6,438 bases of DNA from Planctomycetota bacterium (GTDB lineage: Bacteria > Planctomycetota > Phycisphaerae > WQYP01): positions 1-6,438 of the forward strand of contig JAKAZF010000168.1 in assembly GCA_021826605.1 (NCBI GenBank), read 5' to 3'. The notes under the pieces were generated by a model. The model was not told the DNA's origin. It did not search any database and was given only the letters and a program-made list of their open reading frames with translations. The number at the start of each line of letters is the position of its first letter. The first letter of the stretch is position 1. The translations under genes and the position numbers were made by a program. This document shows positions 1 through 6,434 of this stretch, piece after piece.

Positions 1-9
1 TTTCGAGAT

Positions 10-141
10 TCATTCGGCGAGGGGGCCAGCGACCATCTGGCAGCGGCCCCGCACTACGAAACCACGCTCGCTCCGAAATGTGGCCGTGATTTCTTTGCAG
101 CCTTCCCAATAAACTCGCAGCGGTTCTACGATGCTGCCCAT
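10..141 (-). CDS. possible small ORF (43 aa) downstream of the Sel1 gene
   Basis: An ATG at 141 opens a 43-codon frame ending at a TGA at 10-12. It starts 13 bases after the stop codon of the Sel1-repeat gene, in the same direction, which would fit a fourth gene of the operon. The product begins MGSIVEPLRVYWEGC and ends GPLAE. It has mixed composition, with no signal peptide, membrane helix or motif that I recognise. The only ribosome-binding-site candidate is a weak AGAAG just upstream of the ATG. The frame could be a genuine small protein, the start of a longer gene broken by a sequencing error near the window edge, or chance. No function can be proposed. Confidence 0.25.
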   Translation of the reverse strand: MGSIVEPLRVYWEGCKEITATFRSERGFVVRGRCQMVAGPLAE

Positions 142-154
142 GGCTTCTGCGAGA

Positions 155-1585
155 CTACTTCTTGCTAGATGTTGTCGATCGCAGGCTGGCCAGCAACTTC
201 TTGGCCTTATCTGCTAATAAGCCCGTGCCACTGGCGGCCTTTTCAAGCCATATGATGGCTTTTTTCCTGTTTGGTGCAACGCCGATTCCGTTGGCATAAA
301 ACGCCCCCGCATAATATTCTGCTCGCACATAGCCCTCGCTCGCGGCGCGGTGGACTAAGTAAAAGCCAGCGCGCTCTTCTTGGGCAGTTTTGGCATTTGA
401 AATGCGGAGCAAACCAAGGTCAAACATCGCATGCGATACCAAAGAAAAGCCGCCAAGATGGATCGCTCGCTTCAACCATTTTTCCGCTGCCGGAAGATCA
501 GGACTATGTCCGTGTAAAAAGTACATACCGAGACTGTACGCCGCACGCCCACTACCGGCACGAAAAGCCGCGTCGAGTCGGGACAAACCTAACTTTGGAT
601 CGGCCTTCGTGCCCGTTCCGCAAAGCAACATCGCACCGACATCCACGGTCGCACCTCTTACGCCGTGCTTCGACGCCAGATTTAATAGCGTGAAAGCCCG
701 CCTCAGGTTTACCTCTACCCCGTTTCCGTGATAGTAACAAAGGCCCAAAACGAAATCAGCTTCCGCATTACCTCCCGCCGCGCCCCACCTCGCGTCGTCC
801 AATGCTAGTAGGTATTCCGGGTGCGGTTTGAAGTACAAAATGAAAGCGGCATCACCATCGGCGATGGGCGAACGCTGATCCGCCGCTTGCTGCAACCCGT
901 AGAGCGCCTCGTGTCGGTAAGCGGCCAGGATTTTGCCGTTAGCGGCAATCTTGAATAGCATATCTATCGCCCGCACATAGCCCGATTGCGCTGCGCCCGC
1001 GAGCAAATGCAAGGCTTCGTTAATGTGGTTGGTGCGCCCTCGAAGCAGTTGTAAGGCAAATAAATACTGCGCCGGTGGCCAGCCAAGCCGGGCCGCCACC
1101 ACAAGGGATTTCTCGGAAAGCCGTGCATTTGTTTCGCTATGGGAGAGGATTTTATAGAGTTGGTAGGCCGCTCGCCGGCATTTATTTCCCTCCGAATCCT
1201 GCAGCCAGCGGATACCCCATTTCCACCTCCTTGTCCCCTTCGCGCTTGTGGCGACGTAATAACGCCCGAGCCAATATTCCGCCACAGGGTCACGCGCTTC
1301 GGCCAGGGAAATCAGGTCATCGAGATGTGCATGGAGGCCGCTAGCATTGGCGGCGGCAATGGCTCGCACCTCCAGCGTGTGCGCATGCCCGGTGTCCGGC
1401 AAATGCTTAACCACAAATAATTTAGTTCGCGGTTCAGGTGCGGCCGCCTGGGCAACTTCCAATTTCACTATAGATGTGGAGATCATTAACACGAAGGCCG
1501 CTATAAACATCCGCCGCTGCGGGCATTTCCGCCAGTGCGTTAACACAGTCTTCCTTATCGGTGCGCAACCGAGAATGCACATCAT
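155..1585 (-). CDS. exported Sel1-repeat (SLR/TPR-like) protein, third gene of the motor-like operon
   Basis: The 476-residue product is probably a periplasmic or outer-membrane-side scaffold for protein-protein contacts. Residues 1-25 are basic and polar, residues 27-40 are hydrophobic (FIAAFVLMISTSIV), and AQA at 45-47 is a good signal peptidase I site. The mature part is a run of degenerate Sel1-like repeats of about 35 residues. At least seven can be seen, starting near residues 100, 172, 274, 311, 347, 385 and 421. The clearest are 274-308 (LGLCYYHGNGVEVN) and 421-453 (GIGVAPNRKKAIIWLEKAA). The start at 1585 is favoured because its ATG overlaps the upstream gene's TGA as ATGA. Met26 (1510) would give a more compact signal peptide but has no visible Shine-Dalgarno. 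Sel1 repeats form alpha-alpha superhelices that bind proteins. The family and export are well supported, but the partner is unknown. The position after a channel pair suggests it serves that complex. Confidence 0.85.
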   Translation of the reverse strand: MMCILGCAPIRKTVLTHWRKCPQRRMFIAAFVLMISTSIVKLEVAQAAAPEPRTKLFVVKHLPDTGHAHTLEVRAIAAANASGLHAHLDDLISLAEARDPVAEYWLGRYYVATSAKGTRRWKWGIRWLQDSEGNKCRRAAYQLYKILSHSETNARLSEKSLVVAARLGWPPAQYLFALQLLRGRTNHINEALHLLAGAAQSGYVRAIDMLFKIAANGKILAAYRHEALYGLQQAADQRSPIADGDAAFILYFKPHPEYLLALDDARWGAAGGNAEADFVLGLCYYHGNGVEVNLRRAFTLLNLASKHGVRGATVDVGAMLLCGTGTKADPKLGLSRLDAAFRAGSGRAAYSLGMYFLHGHSPDLPAAEKWLKRAIHLGGFSLVSHAMFDLGLLRISNAKTAQEERAGFYLVHRAASEGYVRAEYYAGAFYANGIGVAPNRKKAIIWLEKAASGTGLLADKAKKLLASLRSTTSSKK

Positions 1586-2718
1586 CGTTCCATGCCCCCC
1601 AGGCTGCGGGCATAATAGTAAGCCCGGGAAAACGACTGGCCGAACGGGGTATGAGTGAAAGTCATTTTTTGCTTCGGAAGCGGGATGAACGTGAATTTTA
1701 TTGCCGGATGCCGGTAGCTGAGGCTGAACGATTTATGCGCTACTTGCTTGCCATAGGCCGCAGTGAGCATGAACTTTGCTCTGGTATTAAGTTTGCCGGT
1801 GCCATCGGTCGCCGCGCCGCGTCCCAGCAAAACTACCCATATGTTCACCGACGACCGCAAATTAGCTTGCAGCACCTGTAGCATCATGGCGTTGGGCGAT
1901 CTCGCCGCTACACCGGGGCCGTTATTGAGCCGGACCGGCCAAAGCCGCACGTCCGTTTGATGCGGAAAGGGAATATTTCCAGCCTTTAGCCCTTCCCTAA
2001 GCCGTGAGATTTGCAGCATTCGTTTTAAATCAAAACGAGGATCGTTGCGAAGAGAAATACTTGCATTGCCTTCACTCAAAGTGACACCAGCCTTCCAGAA
2101 CGTCCTGCAGGCAACGATAAACGGCGTGCCGGCGTCAAATCGTCCATTGGGTGTATGTACCCTTTCGACCAACACGCTTAATGGGCGGTACAGTGCCACA
2201 CCCTGATGATGCTCGAGATAATCAATCCTGGCATTTTGGCGCTGTATTTTCTGTCTGAGTTTCTGTATTTCGGTCTTCAGTTGCCTTATTTCTTCCTCAA
2301 GCTGCTGAATAAGCTTCCGATCAGTTCGCACTTGTCGGCGGAGAAGGCGGTTTTCACTTGTAAGTGTTTTGTCCCTCGCCTTAAGTTTATTTACCTCACC
2401 TCGCAGACGGATCAATTGCTGCTGGGCAGTTACCAGCTCTGCCTTGAGTTTTTTAAGCAGCCTTTCCAATTTCTCCAGCAACTTCGGGTCTACGCCATTC
2501 CGAACCGCCTGTTCAATCTGCTTTTCCAGTTTTTGTGACTGCCGGGCCGCCTGATTGATCGCTCGCTGTACCTTCTTCATTGACGGCGGCGGTGGATTCG
2601 GTCCAGTGTAGTAAGGGGCCAAAAGCAGAACCAAAAGAATAAAAGCGCCCATCGCCCCGGTGATAACATCCAGAAACGCAATATTAAATATATTGATTTC
2701 CCGGTCACGCCGCCGCAT
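1582..2718 (-). CDS. MotB/ExbD-like motor subunit with one N-terminal membrane helix and a long coiled coil
   Basis: The 378-residue product has a short basic N-terminus (MRRRDRE), then one membrane helix at about residues 10-35 with an acidic residue near its start (FLDVITGAMGAF, Asp17). Helix position and the buried Asp match the ion-binding Asp of MotB, ExbD and TolR. A proline-rich spacer (PNPPPP, 40-45) leads into a charged coiled coil from about 48 to 171, rich in K, E, Q, R and L heptads and interrupted near NGVDP (74-78). Residues 175-378 form a C-terminal domain that I do not recognise. It has no obvious OmpA/MotB peptidoglycan-binding motif. The ATG at 2718 lies inside the end of the upstream channel gene (14-base overlap) and has GGGAG nine bases upstream. 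The TGA overlaps the Sel1 gene's ATG. Inferred role: B subunit of an ion-driven inner-membrane motor with its stalk in the periplasm. Confidence 0.75.
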   Translation of the reverse strand: MRRRDREINIFNIAFLDVITGAMGAFILLVLLLAPYYTGPNPPPPSMKKVQRAINQAARQSQKLEKQIEQAVRNGVDPKLLEKLERLLKKLKAELVTAQQQLIRLRGEVNKLKARDKTLTSENRLLRRQVRTDRKLIQQLEEEIRQLKTEIQKLRQKIQRQNARIDYLEHHQGVALYRPLSVLVERVHTPNGRFDAGTPFIVACRTFWKAGVTLSEGNASISLRNDPRFDLKRMLQISRLREGLKAGNIPFPHQTDVRLWPVRLNNGPGVAARSPNAMMLQVLQANLRSSVNIWVVLLGRGAATDGTGKLNTRAKFMLTAAYGKQVAHKSFSLSYRHPAIKFTFIPLPKQKMTFTHTPFGQSFSRAYYYARSLGGMER

Positions 2719-3562
2719 GGGGCTTTTCTCCCGTTCGCTGATCCGGTATGTAAAGTCGGTTGATTAAATTACGCAGGCAGTACTCACCCGCCTTCGATAC
2801 AGCACCCTCCTCTTTGGTCTGAATGATGTTCTGCAGCAGCACGATGATGGCGCTTTCCACCAGCGCAATCAGCGTGGTATTAAATGCAATCGCCAATGAC
2901 GTGGTGACATTTGTCAGGCTTAATTGCCCCGGCTTAACCCCTGCCAGCGCATAGCCCAGGTGTGTCACCGTTCCCACGAAGCCCATCGTCGGAATCACCC
3001 ACGCCAGATAGCGAATCATTGAATAGCGCAGATCAACCTTATTTCCCAGCAATTCCAGATTGGTAGACAGCACGCTGACCGCCTGATCCACCGATCGCGT
3101 GGATTGCAATTGTAATACGGCGGTATTGATCATGTTGGGTAAAAAGCCACCTTCCCCTGCGTGATATTCCATCGTGCGGCGACGTATTGAACCCAAGTCC
3201 TCAATCGTCAGCACGCTCGCCTCGTCTTCGGGTAAAAAGTGTGCAGTAATCAACTCGTTTTCCATTTTTGCAGATCGATAGCGGACGTAAAGTTCACCTA
3301 ATCCCAAAAAGAATAGGACGTGGAGCAAATTTTGAATCGTGAAGGGATACGGAAACCGTGAATGGGTGGTGTGTTCCAGGATCAACGTGGCGACGTAACT
3401 GTTTTCCGGCAGGATTAGACTTAAAAAACCAATAAATAAAAGGGCACACAGTAGTGATGCGATGGCTGTTGGTCCCCGTGCCGGAGTCACCATGCCGCCG
3501 GACGGACGGGAAAAATGGCCGGAAAGCAGGGCCGCTACGTAATTCGTCTTACCCTTTGACAT
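2705..3562 (-). CDS. MotA/TolQ/ExbB-family ion-channel subunit
   Basis: The 285-residue product has four predicted membrane helices at about 32-51, 76-93, 184-206 and 219-247. A cytoplasmic loop of about 90 residues separates helices 2 and 3, as in MotA. Helix 3 carries the family signature P191-x2-G-x2-GTV (IPTMGFVGTV), close to the GLFGTV stretch of TolQ and ExbB. Helix 4 (LAIAFNTTLIALVES) aligns with the proton-path helix of TolQ/ExbB, with Thr230 at the conserved pore threonine. The start at 3562 has GAGGGG eleven bases upstream, and nearby ATG and GTG codons are out of frame. It is the first gene of a three-gene operon, and the next gene encodes the MotB/ExbD-like partner. Family knowledge: such subunits form pentamers around two B subunits and use proton or sodium flow. 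The fold family is clear. Which subfamily it belongs to, and which ion it uses, cannot be read from the sequence. Confidence 0.85.
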   Translation of the reverse strand: MSKGKTNYVAALLSGHFSRPSGGMVTPARGPTAIASLLCALLFIGFLSLILPENSYVATLILEHTTHSRFPYPFTIQNLLHVLFFLGLGELYVRYRSAKMENELITAHFLPEDEASVLTIEDLGSIRRRTMEYHAGEGGFLPNMINTAVLQLQSTRSVDQAVSVLSTNLELLGNKVDLRYSMIRYLAWVIPTMGFVGTVTHLGYALAGVKPGQLSLTNVTTSLAIAFNTTLIALVESAIIVLLQNIIQTKEEGAVSKAGEYCLRNLINRLYIPDQRTGEKPHAAA

Positions 3563-3617
3563 GGCCGCACCATCCCCTCACAAGGCATTTACACACCTCG
3601 GGCACCACATAAATAAG

Positions 3618-3646
3618 AGTCTACGCCAGGCTCATTTATTGTTCAA
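3618..3646 (-). promoter_or_regulatory. candidate sigma70-type promoter of the motor operon
   Basis: On the minus strand, TTGAAC (3646-3641) is followed after 17 bases by TAGACT (3623-3618). Each hexamer matches four of six consensus positions and the spacing is optimal. The -10 box lies about 55 bases upstream of the channel gene's ATG, which is a plausible leader length. The call rests on sequence match alone. In an organism of unknown phylum such matches often arise by chance. Confidence 0.3.
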
Positions 3647-3690
3647 ACGGGCGTGTAAATCACTTTGGCTGTGGGCGTGGTGATTCTGGC

Positions 3691-3714
3691 GGCACCCTCG
3701 GGATGCCGAGTGCC
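3691..3714. other. bulged hairpin in the operon leader region
   Basis: GGCA (3691-3694) pairs with TGCC (3711-3714). After a two-base CC bulge, CTCGG (3697-3701) pairs with CCGAG (3706-3710) around a four-base loop. No T-tract follows on either strand, so it is not a typical terminator. It lies upstream of the candidate promoter and may be incidental. Confidence 0.25.
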
Positions 3715-3869
3715 TCAACCCGCTTAGCCTTTCGAAAACTCCCCATGATCCCCTCAATTCGCCCGTTTTTCGACGATTTGGCCCCCGTCCGGAAAGATTG
3801 CCATGCCTGCAACTGCCCGAATTAAAAGCGAAGCTCTGCGGGTTGATATGTGACGCCCGCCAACCACCA

Positions 3870-4382
3870 TCAGTCACCAATAAAATCAAGAATGCCATTG
3901 ATCATCGCATCAATGCAGCGAATATGGCTGATGTGCACATATTCCTCCTGGTCTACCTGCTGGGCCACTTGTCGCAGTTTTGGGCCGTATTGTTTCAAAT
4001 CATCTGGCAACTCATCGTCCCATCCATGGACAATCTCATCGATTTTGTCCAGTTCGCCCTTGTCCATCCAGATGCCGCCACATCCCGTGCATTTATCCAC
4101 AATCACACCGGTATCGTCGCCGTAATTGACAGCCCGCGTGGGCTTACCGCATTGGGGGCATGTCAATTGTCGATCGATTTTTTGTTGCGCCGTCTCTGCA
4201 ATCTTCGCCGCCTGCGCCGCCGCAAGGCACTCTTTTTCGGTAAAGCGGTTTTCGCGCGCCTTCAGGATGTTTTCCAACTGCTCGGCATCCATCCAGTCAC
4301 CGCCGCAACTCGGACATACTTCAATGTGGACGCCTTCGTAATCCAAACCTTCAAGCGTTTGACGGCATTTGGGGCACTGCAT
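3870..4382 (-). CDS. protein with two TFIIB-type zinc ribbons (zf-TFIIB family)
   Basis: The 170-residue product has two similar zinc-binding modules. The first uses C3-x2-C6 and C23-x2-C26 (CPKC, CPSCGGDWMD). The second uses C75-x2-C78 and C98-x2-C101 (CPQCGK, CTGCGGIWMD). Each ends in the CGG-x-W-M-D plus acidic/L pattern typical of the bacterial zf-TFIIB family. An alanine- and glutamine-rich helical linker (about 50-70) joins them, and the acidic C-terminal tail has no clear motif. There is no signal peptide or membrane helix, so it should be cytoplasmic. The start is secure: AGGAG lies five bases upstream of the ATG at 4382. Proteins of this family are mostly uncharacterised, and nucleic-acid or protein binding is assumed from the ribbon fold. 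It is divergent from hrpB and lies upstream of the motor operon on the same strand. No functional link to either is shown. Confidence 0.85.
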   Translation of the reverse strand: MQCPKCRQTLEGLDYEGVHIEVCPSCGGDWMDAEQLENILKARENRFTEKECLAAAQAAKIAETAQQKIDRQLTCPQCGKPTRAVNYGDDTGVIVDKCTGCGGIWMDKGELDKIDEIVHGWDDELPDDLKQYGPKLRQVAQQVDQEEYVHISHIRCIDAMINGILDFIGD

Positions 4383-4413
4383 AACATCTCCTGACTATCC
4401 GGGCAACAATCAA

Positions 4414-4444
4414 TTGCGACCGGTGGAGCATAAGGCCGGTGCAA
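4414..4444. repeat. inverted repeat in the divergent zinc-ribbon/hrpB intergenic region
   Basis: TTGC-g-ACCGG (4414-4423) is the reverse complement of CCGGTGCAA (4436-4444), except for one extra G at 4418. A 12-base spacer separates the arms. It could be an operator between two divergent genes, since it surrounds the candidate -10 box of the zinc-ribbon gene. It could also be a stem in an RNA leader. No T-tract follows, so a terminator is unlikely. Confidence 0.4.
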
Positions 4445-4456
4445 ATGGTTGGTCAA
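4427..4456 (-). promoter_or_regulatory. candidate promoter of the zinc-ribbon gene
   Basis: On the minus strand, TTGACC (4456-4451, five of six -35 matches) is followed after 18 bases by TATGCT (4432-4427, four of six -10 matches). This lies about 45 bases upstream of the ATG at 4382. The -10 box sits in the centre of an inverted repeat (4414-4444), which would suit repressor control. This is sequence matching only. Confidence 0.35.
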
Positions 4457-4547
4457 GGCGCTTCGTCTATGCCTTCGCCAAAAAATGATCGGGATGGCTG
4501 CACCGCCCGGTGGCATTCCGCGTGGTCATCACGTTAAACTGCAAGTA

Positions 4548-6434
4548 ATGAATGATCATGTAATCCTCAGCCCGCTGCCCATTGACGCATCCCTGCCGGA
4601 AATATTACATCGCATCCAAACGGAGTCCGCCTTGGTGGTGATAGCCGCTCCGGGTGCCGGCAAAACAACTCGTATTCCCCCGGCAATCTACAAAAGCCGC
4701 ATTCTTGCCCCACGTCACGATGGGGTAATCGTCCTTCAACCCCGCCGCATCGCAACGCGCACGGTAGCGGCGCGCATCGCCCAGGAAAATGGCTGGCGGC
4801 TGGGCGCTACCGTCGGGTACCAGGTGCGGATGGAAAATTGCACCGGCCCGGAAACACGGATTACCATCATGACCGAGGGGATATTGAGTCGTCGCCTGCA
4901 GACCGATCCGGCTTTGGACGGTATCGGTGCCGTGATTTTGGACGAATTTCACATGCGTACCATCCATGTGGATCAAGCCTTGGCGATGCTTCTGGACGTG
5001 CGCGAAAATCTCCGTCCCGATCTGAAATTAATCATCGCTTCAGCCACCATCGATGCCAAGCCAATCTCTGATTTTATCTCCGCATCGTGCATTGAAGTTC
5101 CGGGACGAGCCTATCCCGTGGAAATTCGATATTCGCCTTTGGCCAATCGCAGCCTCGAAAAAGCCTGCCAGCAGGCATTGGAGCATGGCCTGGAAAATGC
5201 GCCGCCCGGCCACGCATTGGTGTTTCTGCCTGGCGTTTTTGAAATTCTCAAACTTCAACGATATCTGGCACCATTCGCGATGCAATACGGTATGCGGATT
5301 TTTCCCCTGCACGGTCGCCTGCCTCTGGCGGCCCAAGCCGCCGCCATCGCGCCATCTCATGATAAAAAAATAATCCTTGCCACCAACGCGGCCGAAACAT
5401 CCATCACTGTGGATGGCGTAACATTGGTAGTCGACTCCGGTCAGGCACGCAGTGTGCAATATGACCCGCAGCGAGGTGTCAATCGGTTGGCCACGCATCG
5501 CATTTCCCAGGCCTCGGCCCACCAGCGCGCCGGCCGTGCGGGGCGCACCGCGGCCGGTATGTGCATACGCCTCTGGGATTCTGCGGAGTGGAAGCATCAG
5601 CCGGCCGCCGATCCGCCGGAGATTACCTTGGTGGATTTATCAAATCTCTGTCTGGACGTGTACCGGTGGAATCCGCTCGGCTTTGATGCCTTGAGGTGGC
5701 TTACCCCGCCGCCCAAGTTGCGGGTGGAATCAGCCAAAACCCTGCTGCAGAATCTGGGTGCCGCTGAGTGCCAATCCAAACTGTTTCAGCTTTCAAAATT
5801 GGGCCATCGCCTTGCCGAACTGCCTCTCCACCCTCGGCTCTCACGTATCATCGCTGCGGGCGTTGATGCCGGGCACGGTGCCTGGGCCATCATGATCGCT
5901 GCCGTGTTATCCGAAGGTACCAAACCAGTCGTAGGCCCCAGTGCGCCACCGGCATGGAATCTTTACACACACCTGAAAAATATTTATGAATCATCCCTTC
6001 AGCATAGGCCCATCGCAGCGGATTCGCTCTCTTTCGACCGATCGATTCAACCGCTTTTTCGCCAGCTATGCCGGGCCTGCCATCAATCGACCGTCCTGCC
6101 TCCGCTTCCGCCGGAGGATGTCATTGCGGGTTTATTACTCACCGGTTTTCCAGATCGTGTGTGCATGATGGATGAAGGGGCGGCGTACAGGGGTGTGATG
6201 GTGGGGGGTGTCGGCGTGCAAATCATCGCCCGGCAGGTGGACATCGCAACGCATGTTCTCATAGCACTGGATATACAGAAAAATGACGACCGCGAAAAAC
6301 TCGCATCCATTCATCTGGCGGCACGTATTTCAATGGTCGCCCTGCTGAATTCAAACTATGCCATGCCAACGTTAATATCGGTAGAGCTGCGTGTATGTAA
6401 AGAGTGTAGATCTCGGTGGTCGCCGTATCATTAA
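4548..6434 (+). CDS. hrpB: ATP-dependent helicase HrpB, C-terminus lost at contig end
   Basis: This is a cytoplasmic DEAH/RHA-family helicase of the HrpB type. Numbered from 4548, Walker A is at 34-41 (APGAGKTT) and motif II is DEFH at 132-135, the HrpB variant of DEAH. Motif III is SAT at 165-167, motif V TNAAETS at 279-285 and motif VI QRAGRAGR at 326-333. A helicase-associated domain follows (HPRLSRIIAAG), then the beginning of the HrpB C-terminal region (AGLLLTGFPDRV). I chose ATG 4548 because the family usually begins just before an LPID-x2-LPE stretch, here at residues 10-18. No Shine-Dalgarno is visible, and upstream in-frame ATGs at 4449, 4485 and 4494 are possible. HrpB is usually about 800 residues. 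Here genuine sequence stops near residue 609 (base 6374). Residues 610-628 and the TAA are translated adapter. The physiological role of HrpB is poorly defined; RNA-related work is assumed from the family. Confidence 0.9.
   Translation: MNDHVILSPLPIDASLPEILHRIQTESALVVIAAPGAGKTTRIPPAIYKSRILAPRHDGVIVLQPRRIATRTVAARIAQENGWRLGATVGYQVRMENCTGPETRITIMTEGILSRRLQTDPALDGIGAVILDEFHMRTIHVDQALAMLLDVRENLRPDLKLIIASATIDAKPISDFISASCIEVPGRAYPVEIRYSPLANRSLEKACQQALEHGLENAPPGHALVFLPGVFEILKLQRYLAPFAMQYGMRIFPLHGRLPLAAQAAAIAPSHDKKIILATNAAETSITVDGVTLVVDSGQARSVQYDPQRGVNRLATHRISQASAHQRAGRAGRTAAGMCIRLWDSAEWKHQPAADPPEITLVDLSNLCLDVYRWNPLGFDALRWLTPPPKLRVESAKTLLQNLGAAECQSKLFQLSKLGHRLAELPLHPRLSRIIAAGVDAGHGAWAIMIAAVLSEGTKPVVGPSAPPAWNLYTHLKNIYESSLQHRPIAADSLSFDRSIQPLFRQLCRACHQSTVLPPLPPEDVIAGLLLTGFPDRVCMMDEGAAYRGVMVGGVGVQIIARQVDIATHVLIALDIQKNDDREKLASIHLAARISMVALLNSNYAMPTLISVELRVCKECRSRWSPYH

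Larger units (their letters stand above)
3563..3869. other. non-coding gap between the zinc-ribbon gene and the motor operon
   Basis: This stretch of 307 bases separates two genes read in the same direction. I see no convincing gene in it. An 88-codon minus-strand frame crosses it, but its product has no recognisable family, no good start signal and a composition rich in S, R, G and H, as expected of chance translation. The region holds a candidate promoter for the operon (3618-3646) and one bulged hairpin (3691-3714). No clear rho-independent terminator follows the zinc-ribbon gene, so read-through into the operon is possible. Confidence 0.5.

Noticed and set aside
155..3562. A Zorya-type anti-phage system.
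   Set aside because: Only the A/B motor resemblance is present. The B subunit shows no OmpA-like domain, the A subunit has no long cytoplasmic tail, and no ZorC, ZorD or ZorE gene is visible.
3824..3860. Possible terminator after the zinc-ribbon gene: GCGGG/CCCGC arms with a TTTT further downstream on the minus strand.
   Set aside because: The stem is only five base pairs with a 13-base loop. The T-run lies about ten bases from the stem, so it does not have the form of a rho-independent terminator.
3632..3898. An 88-codon minus-strand frame overlapping the end of the zinc-ribbon gene and the following gap.
   Set aside because: There is no ribosome binding site, domain or signal peptide of good quality, and the composition looks like translated non-coding DNA.
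3798..4394. A 198-codon plus-strand open frame opposite the zinc-ribbon gene.
   Set aside because: The minus-strand frame has eight correctly spaced zinc-ligand cysteines and a strong ribosome binding site. The plus-strand frame has neither a known family nor a start signal.
4521..4533. Short CGTG-GTCAT-CACG palindrome just upstream of the chosen hrpB start.
   Set aside because: Four-base arms are expected by chance in a window of this size, and there is no supporting context.
5040..5597. A 185-codon minus-strand open frame inside hrpB.
   Set aside because: It is antisense to the helicase core, including motifs V and VI. Its product has no recognisable family and a G/R/Q-rich composition typical of a shadow frame.
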